Counted from the first letter of the stretch, positions 38,597 to 48,748 are shown. The stretch: 64,000 nucleotides of DNA from Candidatus Streptomyces philanthi (GCA_018114805.1 CP073042.1:6493501-6557500), one strand, 5' to 3'. Notes: generated from the sequence alone by a model not told the origin. A program made the numbers and translations.

Positions 38597-39408
38597 ATGG
38601 TTGAGCAGGGCCCCTCGATCCCCGGGATCGACACCAGCAGACCACACCCGGCCCGCATGTACGACTACTACCTCGGCGGGAAAGACAACTACGAGATTGA
38701 CCGCGAGGCGGCCGAGCGCGTCATCGCCATGGCCCCGAGGCCCGCCCCAGCGCCCGCGCCAACCGACAGTTCCTGCTCCGCGCCGTGCGGCACGTGGTGC
38801 GGCAGGGCGTACGGCAGGTCATCGACATCGGCACCGGCATCCCCACCTCGCCCAACACTCACGAGGTGGCCCGGCAGCTCGCCCCCGACGTCCGCGTGGC
38901 CTACGTCGACAACGACCCGATCGTGGCCACCCACGCCGAGGCCAGGCTGACCAACACGCCGGGCGTCGGCTTCCTGTTGGCCGACGTCCGGCAGCCGCGG
39001 CACATCCTCGACCACCCCACCGTCCGCAAGCTGATCGACTTCGATCAGCCGGTGGCCGTGCTGCTCCTGGCTGTCCTGCACTTCGTCAAGCACGAGGAGG
39101 ACCCGGCCGGCGTCGTCGCCGCGCTGCGGGACGCGTTGCCCGCCGGCAGCTTCCTCGTCCTCAGCCACGGCACGGGCGACTTCCACCGCGCGGGCGGCGA
39201 CGCCAGCGAGGTCTACCGGGCCGCCACCGCCAGCCTCCACCTGCGCGACCGGCCGGCCGTCGAGGCCCTGTTCGCGGGGTTCGACCTGCTGGAGCCCGGG
39301 GTCGTCCAGGCATCCCGGTGGCGCCCGGAGCCGCCCACCGGCGAGGCGGAAGACAGCCGGGTTGCCTTCTACGGGGGCATGGGCGTCAACGTGGGCGTCA
39401 AACGGTGA
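38597..39408 (+). pseudogene. SAM-dependent methyltransferase (DUF574/Methyltransf_19), one-base deletion
   Basis: ATG 38597 starts VEQGPSIPGIDTSRPHPARM, then MYDYYLGGKDNYEIDREAAER, the standard N-terminus of this actinobacterial methyltransferase family. A missing G near 38741 (in AMAPEAR) shifts the frame; VIDIGTGIPTSPNTHEVAR (SAM site), YVDNDPIVATHAEARL and FYGGMGVNVGVKR follow in the other frame to 39408. Length is about 270 residues, as usual. Its substrate is unknown; the family is often encoded beside XRE/DUF397 genes. The 3' end overlaps the convergent STM4011-type gene by 11 bp. Confidence 0.82.
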
Positions 39409-40335
39409 GCCTGGTCGGGCCGAGTTCCAGCGGCACCGCGCCAGCGCCCGCCGCTGGCATGCGCGCCGGTATCCGCTCCAACATGCCGTCGGCGAACACG
39501 TCGTACAACGGCGCGTCTCCAGGCGCACGTAGCCGATGTGGCAGTCGCACACCGCCCGCGTGCACGGGCGCGGCCGCAGCGCCGCCCGGTAGGACCCGTC
39601 ATAGAGGTTGCCCGACTCGTCACGGACGAAGTGGCAGCGGCGCACCGTGCCGTCGCCGTCCACGGAGATGACCGAGGCCTCCGTACGACAGGGCAGACCG
39701 GCGCTGACGTGCGGGTGCCGGCTGTAGCCGAACAGCGGGTCGATCGCGGCCCACCGCTCGGCCTCCGCGTCGGTGTAGGCGCGCCCCTCGGCGGCGTTCA
39801 CCCACAGGTAGACGTGCGCGGGCAGCGCGGCCCGTAGCCGGTGCCCCGCCGCCAGGTGCTCGGGCAGCCCCACGATGCCGACGCTGAACCGCACGCCGCG
39901 CTCGGCCAACTCGGCGCACTTGGCCACGAACCGCTCGTACGGCGTCTGCCCCGGGTGGTAGGTGCACCACAGGGCCAGCGCGTCCAGGTCCGCCGCGCCC
40001 AGCCAGTCGGTGCGGCAGCTCAGGTTGGTCTGGATCGCCACCCGGCGCACGTGCGGCAGGTGGCTCAGCTCGGTGAGCGCGCGCCGTTACCACGAGCGGA
40101 CCAGCCCCTCGCCCCACGGCGTGAACAGCAGCGAGAGCCCTTCCTCGGTGCGCTCGGTGGCCCAGCCGGTGAAGCGTTCCAGGGCCGCCCGGTCGGCGCG
40201 CAACTGCTCGCGCGAGTCGCGGCGCTTGGCGAACGGGCAGTACGGACGGTCGTAGTCGCACGAGGCGAGCGGCCCCCGGTAGAGCACGGTCAACCCCGTC
40301 CTCGTCCCCGCGCCGCTCGGCGGTTCCTCCCTCAC
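39398..40335 (-). pseudogene. STM4011 family radical SAM protein, ochre stop and frameshift
   Basis: GTG 40335 overlaps the end of the STM4012-type gene (GTGA). The N-terminus LTVLYRGPLASCDYDRPYCP is the radical SAM region, but the middle Cys of the expected C-x3-C-x2-C is Arg (CGT). The frame meets TAA at 40087-40089 after LLFTPWGEGLVRSW and continues directly with RRALTELSHLPHVRRVAIQT, where Tyr is the likely original residue. Near 39515 a frameshift leads to YDVFADGMLERIPARM and the stop at 39398. Known STM4011 proteins belong to an uncharacterised radical SAM cluster. At least three lesions would inactivate this copy. Confidence 0.8.
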
Positions 40336-41730
40336 GGGTGCCTCCCCCACTTGGGCTCGTAGGCGGCCATGGCGGCGCGCACGGCGGGCGAGAACAGCAG
40401 TGGCCCGAGCGCGTCGGAGTGCGCCAGCCCCTCGGCGGACAGTCGCAGCACCCCGGGCCCCGCGCTCTCGTCGAGCCAGCCACGGTCGGCGCACCGGGCC
40501 AGTTCGGCCGCGAAGTCCGCGCCGGGGTCAGTGCCGAACCGCTGCCGGTAGTCGGCCACCACCATGCCCTCGGCCTGGAGCACCGACTGCAACACGTGGC
40601 GGCGCCGGCGCTCGTCCTCGTCCATCCAGCGGCCGTGCGTCGCGCGCGAACGCTTCGGCGGGCCGCGCCACGTAGTCGTCGACGATGCCCCGGATCTCAC
40701 GCATGTCCACGGCGTAGTCGAAGGAGTAGTGCAGCCGCGAGGTGTACGAACGGGCGCCGCAGCCCAGGCCCACCATGCCGTCGCGCTGGCAGGCGTACTC
40801 GTCGTCGCCGATGACCGGTGCGCCGCGCCGTCGGAACATCCGCATCGACGTCTGCTCGTAACCGCTGGCCAGCAGTGCGTCGCGGCCGTGCCGGTAGAGC
40901 CGCAGCCGCTGCTCGTCCCAGGCTGGGTCCGCCTCGGTGCCGCCTCGGCCGAGGCCGGTCAACGGCCGGACGTAGAGCGGGTACAGGTACAGCTCCTCGG
41001 GCTGCCAGGCGAGCGCTGCGTCGAGGGAGCGCAGCCAGGACTGCTCGGTCTGGCCCGTGATGCCGTAGATCAGATCGATGTTGAGCACGGGTATGCGGGC
41101 GTCGCGCACCCGGCCGAGCGCCGCCTCCACGTCCGCGCGGCGCTGTGCCCGGACGGCCGCCCGCGCCTCGGCCTCGACGAAGGTCTGCACGCCGAGACTC
41201 AGCCGGGTGGTGCCGCGCTCGGCGAGCACCGCGAGCCGGTCCGTGGTCACCGTGGCCGGCGACGCCTCGACCGACAGCGGAATGGCCCGCAGGTCGGCGC
41301 CCATCCGCTGCTCGGCGATGACGCACAGCCGGCTGAGTTCGGCGGCGGTCAGGAACGTCGGCGTGCCGCCGCCGAACGCGGCGTTCGCGAACCGCGGCGC
41401 CTCGCCGCACTCGGCCAGCGCCTCGCGCACGACACGCGCCTGGCGCTCCAGCGCGTCGAGGTAGGCGCCGGTGAGGCCGTCGGGCGCGCTGATGCGGGTG
41501 AACAGGTTGCAGAAGCCGCAGCGGACCTCGCAGAACGGTATGTGCGCGTACAGCGACAACGCGCCACGGTCCTCGCCCGCCCACAGCTCCCGCAGCGCCG
41601 GGCGGGGTTCGAGCTCCTGGTAGGCGGTCTTGTGCGGGTAGCCGTAGACGTACGACTGGTACGGCGAGGCGGTCGGGTCGACCGGGTCGGCCGGGGTGTC
41701 GGGCGTGCTGAGCGGGATGGTGACGGTCAT
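40332..41730 (-). pseudogene. STM4012 family radical SAM protein (HemN-like), one frameshift
   Basis: About 465 residues from ATG 41730. It shows SPYQSYVYGYPHKTAYQELE, the iron-sulfur motif PFCEVRCGFCNLFTR, GGGTPTFLTAAELSRL and NIDLIYGITGQTEQSWLRSL, all HemN-like. Near 40645 the frame shifts; the C-terminal winged-helix-like part DEDERRRRHVLQSVLQAEG follows and ends at 40332. Although HemN-like, members of this family are encoded with STM4011, STM4013 and STM4014 rather than in heme operons, and their reaction is unknown. It overlaps STM4013 by ATGA. Confidence 0.85.
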
Positions 41731-42499
41731 GGGCCCTCAAGGAAGAAGTGGGTGTACGGCACGGTCCACACGACGTCGTGGGCGAGCCGGTGGCCGGTAT
41801 AGCCGCCGTCGCCGTACGCGGTGCCGTGGTCGGAGCAGATGATGGCGAAGCAGCGGCGGCGGCTGCTCGCGGCGGCCAGCAGGCGGCCGATGTGCCGGTC
41901 GACGTACTCCAGCGCGGCGGCGTGCGTCTCCCACGAGTCGCCCGCCTTGCGCTTGGCGCCGGGCAGGTGGAACCAGTTGGGTTGGTGCAGCGCGGAGACG
42001 TTGACGAACAGGAACAGCGGCTGCCCGGCGGGGGTGCCGGCCACGACCTGCTCGGCGCGGGCCACCTGCGCCTCGAACGACGTGGGCGAGGCCACGGAGA
42101 ACTCGGGCTCCCAGTGGCTCTCCCGAAAGAGGCCGGGCAGCACCGAGCTGAGCGCGCCACCCTTGCTGAAGAAGCCCACACCGCCGACGCAGGCCGTGTG
42201 GTAGCCCGCCGCCGCGAGGCCCGACACCAGGTCGGGGGCGTCGAAGACGTAGGTGCGGTTCGCGGTGGTCTCGCTGCCCGCGAAGCGCGCCGCGAACAGC
42301 CTCGGGTGCGGCCCCGGGGCGGCCGGCGTGGGCAGGAAGCCCGCGAACATCGCCTGGTGGGAGGCGTAGGTGAAGCTGCCGGGGGCGTGCCGGCGCTCCC
42401 AGCGACCACCGGGCAGGTGGCGCGCCAGGTGCGGCAGCCGGCCACGTCGTAACGCAGCGTGTCCAGGGTGATGTCGTGGCTGCCCACGACGGCGTTCAT
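41727..42499 (-). pseudogene. STM4013/SEN3800 family sulfatase-like hydrolase, frameshifted
   Basis: ATG 42499 starts MNAVVGSHDITLDTLRYDVA, the phosphatase/sulfatase metal strand with D-T-L-R-Y-D. A frameshift near 42430 leads into LARHLPGGRWERRHAPGSFT, ASHQAMFAGFLPTP, and a second metal site IICSDHGTAYGDGGYTGHRL; it ends at 41727. The alkaline-phosphatase-superfamily fold suggests hydrolysis of a phosphate or sulfate ester or phosphoryl transfer, but the substrate in STM401x clusters is not known. The N-terminus seems short of a few residues compared with the usual GSHDILFVTLDTLR, so a small deletion is also possible. Confidence 0.8.
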
Positions 42500-42623
42500 G
42501 TCCGGCTCCACGAGGTGCGGCGCCTCTTCGCGGGGCTCGGGAGGTCCCCAACTCGGCCCCGGACAGCTGGGGTTGGAACGTTCCGCTGCGGCTCGGCCCG
42601 CGCGGAGGTCCTGACCTGCGGGG

Positions 42624-43210
42624 TCAGCGGGTGGCATGGTGGTGCTCCTTCGTCGTAACGGCGGCGATCTGCGCCCCGTAGGTGTCAAGCCCCTCGGCGC
42701 CGTCGCCGGGCAGGCCGGTCAGCCGGGGCAACAGGTCGCCGAAGGCGTTGACCTCGCCGACGGCGAAGCGCCGCCAGCCCGTGCCGGGCAGCACGTCGAC
42801 GCCGACGCACAGGGTGTCCGGGAAGCAGGCGGCGGCCCGCTCGGCGAGGCCCAGCACCTCGCCCCAGGCCACGCCGGCGGCCTCGGTCGCGGCCCGGGCG
42901 GCAGTCAACTCGCCGCGCGCCCCGTCCAGGTGCAGATTGGTCATCGGGGACCGGCTGGTACGCACGACGGCGTGCGTGGCCCGCCCGCCGACCACCACGA
43001 TCCGCAGGTCGGTGGCGCGCCCGCGCTGCGATGCCTTCGGCAGCCAGCGCTCGACGTGCAGTCCGTCCGGCGCGAGCGCGTCCACCAGCGCGGCGACCTC
43101 CGCCTCGGTGGCGTAGCGGCGCACGCTGCCATACCGCTGCCGAAGGGCTGGTACCGCGTGGTGCGCCAGCGGGAGTACGCGCCGGGCGCGGTGCGCGTCG
43201 TCGCCGACTG
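42624..43210 (-). pseudogene. STM4014 family protein, 5'-truncated remnant
   Basis: The minus-strand frame ending at 42624 encodes YATEAEVAALVDALAPDGLH, VERWLPKASQRGRATDLRIV, THAVVRTSRSPMTNLHLDGA and DTLCVGVDVLPGTGWRRFAV with EVNAFGDLLPRL, the C-terminal half of an STM4014 (ATP-grasp/RimK-like) protein. The N-terminal half is missing: upstream of about 43,200 the frame reads antisense through the DUF6745-like gene with low-complexity Arg/Pro sequence. So about 195 of some 370 expected residues remain. STM4015, normally beyond it, is also absent, suggesting a deletion with its end near 43.2 kb. Confidence 0.75.
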
Positions 43211-43298
43211 AGCCACCGACGGCCGTGGCCCGTGCGGCACCACCCGCCCGCCGGCCCGGCACCGCGACACACACCGAACGATAGAGGGGGAACGAGAG

Positions 43299-44614
43299 AT
43301 GACGAACACCGTCGGGGAACAGCGGACCGCTGGAGAGCCGCGGACTACGGGAGACCGGTCGGCCGTGGGCGAGCAGCGGACGCCGGCACCGTCGGGCGAG
43401 GTGGGCGGGACGGACTCGCGCGCGGTCGCCGCGACCACCGCTCGCGCGGACCGCACCGACGCCGAGGCCGGCGTGCGACTGGCCTATCGGCAGGCCGGCC
43501 TGGCCGAGCCCGAGCGGGTGGTGTGGGTCGACTCGCCCCTGGTGGGCACCGCGGCCGTGCTGTTGCTGACGGGGGGACGTGCGACGCTGCCCTCCGACGT
43601 CGCGCCGCGCGCCGCGCGGGCGCTGCGCGCGGTGGGTGTCGAGCCGGACGCGCCACGGCCGGGCTGTTCGGTGCGCGAGGAGATGCGCACGGCGCCGTGG
43701 GAGGCCGAACGGCGACGCGTCCTCACCGAACTCGGTCCACGGGGGTGGGCCGCGCGGTGGGCGCTGACCTCGGCGCCCCTGTGGGAGCTGACACGCGGGG
43801 GCTGACCGAACGCGTCCGCGCCGGCATCGCCACCGGCCTCGCCGGCCCCGACGAAGGGCGCGCCGCCGGCGTGGTGATCGGCGCGGGCACCGACGTGCCA
43901 GCGTTCGGGTCCGGGCCCGACGAGCGACAGGGTGGGGGACGAGACGAGCAGCGGGGCGGGCGACAGAGCGAGCAGTGGGGCGCGGCCGAGGAGACCGCGC
44001 TGCGTCTGGCCCTCGCGTCGGCCGTGTCGGGCCAGCACGACGCGGCCTGGCTGGCCGCCTTCGACGGGGCCCGAGCACTGGCCGGGGTGAGCGCGGTGGC
44101 CCGCGCGGCCGGCTGGTGGTGGCCGTACGAGAACGTGGCGGTCATCAGTGAATGCCCCCGCGAGCTGCACCGGGACGAGGCGGGCCGGCTCGACCGCGGC
44201 GACGGCCCAGCCCTCGCCTATCCCGACGGCTTCGCCCTGTACGCCTGGCGGGGCATGCTGGTGCCGGCCGACTTCCTGGAGGGCCTCGGCGCGCTGGACG
44301 CCCGGCGTATCCGCACGGAGGAGAACGCCGAGCTGCGCCGCGTGATGCTGGAGCACTACGGGTACGACCGCTACCTCAGTGAGTCCGGTGCCAAGCCGGT
44401 GCACCGGGACGAGACGGGCGTGTTGTGGCGCATCGACTGGGAGGGCGACGAGCCGGTGGTGATGGTCGAGGTGGTCAACTCCACACCGGAGCCCGACGGT
44501 TCGTCCCGCAGGTACTGGTTGCGGGTGCCGCCGCGCACCCGCACCGCGCGCGAGGGCGTGGCCTGGACGTTCGGACTCAGCGCCGAGGCGTACGAGCCGC
44601 AGCGGCAGACCTGA
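43299..44614 (+). pseudogene. DUF6745-like protein, frameshift in a G run
   Basis: ATG 43299 follows a GAGGGGGAACGAG site. The first frame encodes a long disordered opening, then AGVRLAYRQAGLAEPERVVW and WALTSAPLWELTRGG and stops at 43805. Two extra G in a GGGGG run near 43798 separate it from the rest, TERVRAGIATGLAGPDEG, AVISECPRELHRDEAGRLDR, GPALAYPDGFALYAWRGMLV and a C-terminal beta-rich part (YWLRVPPRTRTAREGVAWTF). The PELHxDxxGR...AxxxxDGxxxYxWxG pattern fits the DUF6745 family of unknown function. It diverges from the truncated STM4014 gene. Confidence 0.7.
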
Positions 44615-44733
44615 GCCCACCCCGGCGGCCCCGCCCCGGGGGGCCGGTCACTCGCGCGGCGTCGCATAGGTTGTGGACAACCACCCCGGGCGCCACCACC
44701 GGGCTACGCCCACGCCCCCTCCTAGGAGGTGCC

Positions 44734-45963
44734 TTGACCGGCCCCCACGCTCGACGCAAGCCCATCGCCGCGCTGCGGCCGGCGGCCTTCGGGGCCGACC
44801 CGACGGGAGAGCGGTTGGCACGCCTGCGGTGGTCGCCGCAGTTCGCCGCCGGCGAGTTCCGCAACCCGTTGCCGACCCGCACCCTGCTCCCCGGCTCCGC
44901 CCGTCGCCTGCTGCTCACCCAGCTCAGCAAGGTCGACCGGGCCCGCAGGGCGCCGCGGGGGCACCTGCCGGTGCACCACCCGATCGCGGCTGACTGGGCC
45001 ACGGAGCCGGCGTCGGGGTTGCGGCTCACCTGGATGAGACACTCCAGCGTGCTGGCCGAGATCGACGGGCATCGGGTGCTCTTCGACCCGGTGTGGGGCC
45101 AGCGGTGCTCCCCCTTCCCCTTCGCCGGGCCACGGCGCCTGTACCCGGTGCCGCTGTCGCTGGCGGAGCTGCCGCCGGTGGACGTCGTGGTCATCTCCCA
45201 CGACCACTACGACCACCTCGACATGCCGACGACCCGCGCCCTGGCCCGCACCGACACGGCCTGCGTCGTGCCGCTGGGCGTCGGGGCCGACCTGGAGCAC
45301 CGGGGGGTGCCGGCCTCTCGGATCACCGAGCTGGACTGGCACGAGTCCGGCAAGGTCGGCCACCTGACGCTGACCGCGACGCCGGCCCGCCACTTCTGCG
45401 GGCGCGGGCTGCGCGGCGGGCAGCACACGCTGTGGGCCTCCTGGGTCGTGGCCGGCCCGCGCCACCGGATCTTCCACAGCGGGGACACCGGGTACTTCGC
45501 GGAGTTCGCGAACACCGGCCGGCGGTACGGGCCGTTCGATGCGACGATGCTGCAGATCGGCGCGTACAGCGACTTTTGGCCCAAGAACCACACGCACTAT
45601 ACGCCGTTGCCTGGTGGGTGGCCAGACATTCACATGACACCGGCCCAGGGCGTCCAAACCCACCTTGACCTGCAAGGAAGCCGTCCGAGCGGCGTTCTGC
45701 TGCCGATCCACTGGGCCACCTTCAACCTGGCTCCCCACCCGTGGGCCGAGCCGGCCGAGTGGACCAGGGACGCGGCAGCGGACGCCGGTGTGCCGGTGGC
45801 CTTCCCCGTTCCCGGGCAGTCGTTCGAGCCTGCGGGAAAGCTGCCTATCGATCCTTGGTGGCGCGCTGTACCCCACCCAATTTCGCGTCCATGGCGACGT
45901 TCCGAAGCTATGGATGTGCGGTCGCCGGTCAGTGGAAACAGTGATCTGGGTGATGAGCGATGA
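44734..45963 (+). CDS. MBL-fold metallo-hydrolase (NAPE-PLD/UlaG-like)
   Basis: About 409 residues from TTG 44734, chosen because AGGAGGT lies 4 bases upstream and the protein start LTGPHARRKPIAALRP is family-like. The zinc motif HxHxDH is VISHDHYDHLDMPTTR; further ligands are in ATPARHFCGRG, FHSGDTGYF and LPIHWATFNLAPHPW. Such enzymes hydrolyse N-acyl-phospholipid or lactone-like substrates. The tail after PWWRAVPHP (SRPWRRSEAMDVRSPVSGNS) looks non-conserved and lies where GC starts to fall, so the C-terminus may have been replaced at the core/accessory junction. It overlaps the next small gene. Confidence 0.85.
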   Translation: MTGPHARRKPIAALRPAAFGADPTGERLARLRWSPQFAAGEFRNPLPTRTLLPGSARRLLLTQLSKVDRARRAPRGHLPVHHPIAADWATEPASGLRLTWMRHSSVLAEIDGHRVLFDPVWGQRCSPFPFAGPRRLYPVPLSLAELPPVDVVVISHDHYDHLDMPTTRALARTDTACVVPLGVGADLEHRGVPASRITELDWHESGKVGHLTLTATPARHFCGRGLRGGQHTLWASWVVAGPRHRIFHSGDTGYFAEFANTGRRYGPFDATMLQIGAYSDFWPKNHTHYTPLPGGWPDIHMTPAQGVQTHLDLQGSRPSGVLLPIHWATFNLAPHPWAEPAEWTRDAAADAGVPVAFPVPGQSFEPAGKLPIDPWWRAVPHPISRPWRRSEAMDVRSPVSGNSDLGDER

Positions 45964-46160
45964 CACCCGAAGCGGAACTCGAACAGGTGACTCGCGCGTG
46001 GGCCTGCCTTACACCCGAGGAGCGCGAACGGGTCGTGCGCGCTATAGACGGGCCTGCTCGGCCGGAGTCGTCCGAACAGCCCCAGACGTTCCGTCCATTG
46101 CCCACGGGAAACGGGCCATCGCGGGTGGTTGTCCGCACGCGGATCGTTCATCTGACCTGA
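45960..46160 (+). CDS. small hypothetical protein
   Basis: A 66-residue frame starting ATG 45960, overlapping the MBL stop. MTPEAELEQVTRAWACLTPE and ERERVVRAIDGPARPESSEQ suggest a short helical, acidic/basic protein; the tail is Pro/Arg-rich. No family is recognised. The overlap with the upstream gene and its position at the accessory boundary are the only context. Confidence 0.4.
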   Translation: MTPEAELEQVTRAWACLTPEERERVVRAIDGPARPESSEQPQTFRPLPTGNGPSRVVVRTRIVHLT

Positions 46161-46240
46161 TTCAGTCAAATTCATTCACCGACCGAGCAGGCGAGCCACC
46201 CGACTGCACTGTGCCTGCACAGGACCGCTGCCCTGGGGTG

Positions 46241-46560
46241 CCCCTGCCCAAGCAGGGGCGCCTCCTCACTGCTTTACGGTGTTCTGCCGGGTCATCAAGC
46301 AACCCCGCCCATGCGGGGCTCGCTGATCCTGAAACTAGACCCCCTCGCTGACGCCCGGGTCACCCCGCCGTGCGGGGACTAAAGGCATGCGGTCAGTGAC
46401 ACGTAGCCGAGGGTCGGACCACCCCCGCTTGCGCGGGGACTGCTGCTGTGCCGGCGCCCATTTGTGCCACCCCGCCGTGCGGGGAGCACACCCGCGTCGG
46501 CTCGTACATCCGTAACCTGATCGGACCAGCCCCGCCCGTGCGGCGACCACCCTTCCTGAC
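46241..46560. CRISPR. degenerate type I-E-like CRISPR array (about six repeats, no cas genes)
   Basis: Palindromic GC-rich cores of the form CCCCGCC-GTGCGGGG recur at 46241, 46303, 46363, 46423, 46470 and 46530, i.e. at 62, 60, 60, 47 and 60 base steps, close to the 61-base period of type I-E arrays (28-29 bp repeat plus 32 bp spacer). Around the cores the flanks resemble GG(T/A)CCACCCCGCNNGCGGGGAC, the Streptomyces I-E repeat. The repeats differ from each other at several positions and one step is short. Spacers between them are non-repetitive. No cas gene is visible anywhere in the window, so the array is probably an orphan in decay. Confidence 0.7.
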
Positions 46561-46641
46561 CTGCGGCACTAACCGAGTTTTGCCATCGCTTGACCACGAC
46601 AGGCGGTGAGTACTAGGTCGGGCTCATTGCAGGGTGGTGGT

Positions 46642-47775
46642 TCAGGCGCTCGGGAGAGGCCAAGAGGGGCCGGTGGGAGAGTCGAGCCAGAGGGTGTGGT
46701 CGCCTTCGGAGGTCACCGTCAAACCGTAGCGGTCGAGGACCGGCCGGCCTTGCTCTACCCACCCGTTGAGAAAGCCCGCGCGCTCGTCCCACAGGTCTCG
46801 GGGGCCGTCGTAGTCGAGGCGCGCCAGGCGGACGTCGAGCATGGTGATGCGGGCCCAGGACCGTGAAGCCGGGTCGTAGATGCAGTGCACCTGACGCATG
46901 AGGGAGTCAGCGTAGGAGAAGTTCACCATGGAGGGCTGAAGAAGCGCACTGAGGAACTGCGGGATGTCGCCGGTGAGATGCGCGGGGACCTGGATGGTGC
47001 GGGTCCTTCCCCTGCGCGGTGGTGAGTTCCGCGGTGAGTTGCTGTGCGGTGGTGCTCACCACGTCCGGAGCATCGCGTGCGGTCATGAAGGAGGCGGGGT
47101 AGGTGTCGAAGAGACCCTGAGCGGTGTCATCCTTGGCGACCACCAGGCGAGCGATACCGAGGCCCACGTTGGCCACGATCAACCCTCCGGGGCGTACCTG
47201 CTGGCACCAGGCAGCGGGGATGCGCCCGACGCCGAACGTGGCGATCAAACGGTCGTAGGGGGCGTGAGCCGGAAGGCCCTCGCGGCCGTCGCTGACGGCT
47301 ATGGTGGGGGAGTACCCGAGGCCGTGCACGCGGTTGGCTGCTGCCCGGACCACCTCGGGGTCGATGTCGATGGAGAAGACACGGTCGGGGTGGAGTTGTG
47401 GCACAGGAGTGCGGCGTTGTATCCGGTGCCCAGTCCCACTTCCAGCACCTTGTGGTGGGGCTCCACGTCCAGGGATTCGAGCATGCTGGCCATGAGCCAG
47501 GGCTGGGTGGAGGAGCTGGTGGCTGTTCCGGCGGCGTCGAACTGGGTGAGGAGGGAGGCGTCCGAGTAGATCACCGGCAACCGGTTCGGGTCGTCCTGGA
47601 TGTAGGTGTGCTTGCGTCCCTGGGAGCGCACGGTGAACTGGCCGGGCACGAAGGCTTCCCGTGGGATCTCGGCGAAGGCTGAGCGCCACCTTTCGGTGCG
47701 TAGTGCGCCTTGGCTGGTGAGTCGTTCGACGATGATGCGTCGCAGGTCCGGAGCGGAGGGCGGGGCGGTGGTCAT
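46642..47775 (-). pseudogene. tgmC: ATP-grasp peptide maturase system methyltransferase (TgmC-like), two compensating frameshifts
   Basis: ATG 47775 overlaps the tgmB stop (ATGA). The N-terminus (APDLRRIIVERLTSQGALRT, FAEIPREAFVPGQFTV) resembles protein L-isoaspartate O-methyltransferases, with the SAM motif VLEVGLGTGYNAALLC. A missing C near 47400 (in CHQLHPDRVFSIDI) and an extra A near 47009 (AQG/RTRTIQVPAHL) move the frame out and back; the C-terminal domain ends LDSPTGPSWPLPSA at 46642. About 377 residues. TgmC-type enzymes methylate acidic side chains of the graspetide precursor, possibly leading to succinimide/aspartimide products. Lesions cancel in frame, so the middle third alone is altered. 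Confidence 0.85.
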
Positions 47776-48719
47776 GGGGTGGGTCGCTCCAGAAGGTCGG
47801 CGATGGCTTGGGTGATGGGTTCGCGGAGGAACGGGACGAAGGCCCACTGGCCGTTGGGGTTGACGTCAACGAGGTACCAGTGCCCGTGCTTGTTAACGAG
47901 GAAGTCCAGTGCCGAGTAGCGTAGGCCGAACTCGCTCATCAGCTTGCGGACACCGTCGCGCACCCTTTCCGGCACGGCGCACGGCCCGTAGGCGAGACTG
48001 TCGTAGTCGCTGCGGAAGTCGATGCGCGAGGCTTCAGAGCCGGCCCGGATGCGCGCGGCGAACATCTGGGTGCCGACGACGGTGAGTCGGACTTCGAACA
48101 CCTTGGGAACCCACTCCTGGAACTGGTGGGCGGTCAGGGCGACGGAGTCGTCAATGTCCTCGGGACGGACCTGGGTGGTCCACAGTGCCTGGGGTTGCCC
48201 GTCGATCTCGGTGGGAGATCTTGACCCCAGGGCCTTGTAGGCCGCGACGGCATCGGGGAGGGCCTTCACGAAGTCCCGAGCGTCATCGGGACTGTTGGTG
48301 ATCAGCGTCTTGGGCACGGTGAAGCCCGCACCGGGCAGCGGTGGCCAGCGCTATGGGGGTGACGCTGGCAACCGCGTTGCGGTGGGGGTGGTTGATCCAG
48401 GGGCAGGGCAAGGCGATGAGGACGCCGAACCCGGCGCGAGCCTCGCTCTCGGCCCAGCGGGCATCCGCCTCCGACATCTCGTCGGTGAAGCGGAAGGGTG
48501 AGGGGCGCCGGTAGTACACGGAGGTAACGCGGTCGAAGGCCGCGTTCTGGTGCTGGGCCTTGAGCGAGCCGGCCCACCTTTTGTCGTAGGGGCCGATATA
48601 GGCGCTGAGCCCCGCGACCTGGGGAAAGCTCCCCGGGTCGAGCCGATGTACGCGCACGCCCCTGTGGTTTAGCTCGGCTATCACAGGTCCGCGTCGCGGG
48701 TCAGCACCAGGACGGTCAT
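47772..48719 (-). pseudogene. tgmB: ATP-grasp ribosomal peptide maturase (TgmB-like), two frameshifts
   Basis: ATG 48719 starts MTVLVLTRDADL; one missing G near 48688 shifts the frame (DLVIAELNHRGV), and one extra G near 48331 shifts it again (ARCGFTVPKTLITN). Reassembled, it has the pre-ATP-grasp part (YYRRPSPFRFTDEMSEADAR), the nucleotide-binding part (EWVPKVFEVRLTVVGTQMFA) and the metal-binding end ALDFLVNKHGHWYLVDVNPN with GQWAF. These enzymes form side-chain ester or amide bonds between Thr/Ser/Lys and Asp/Glu of the precursor peptide (graspetides). About 315 residues, normal. It is placed between the precursor gene (29 bp upstream) and tgmC. Confidence 0.87.
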
Positions 48720-48748
48720 CGTTCGCTACCTCCGGTCAGTGGGCCAGG

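Noticed and set aside
42624..44078. A 484-residue STM4014 protein beginning at 44078
   Set aside because: The first ~290 residues are antisense to the DUF6745-like gene and low in complexity; only the last ~195 are STM4014-like.
44615..44733. Terminator-like GC repeats and a CCTCCTAGGAGG palindrome
   Set aside because: The palindrome contains the ribosome site of the TTG-started MBL gene and is probably coincidental; the upstream GC blocks pair poorly.
46642..46929. A separate 95-residue protein after the methyltransferase
   Set aside because: It joins in frame to the TgmC C-terminus once one inserted A near 47009 is allowed; it is part of tgmC.
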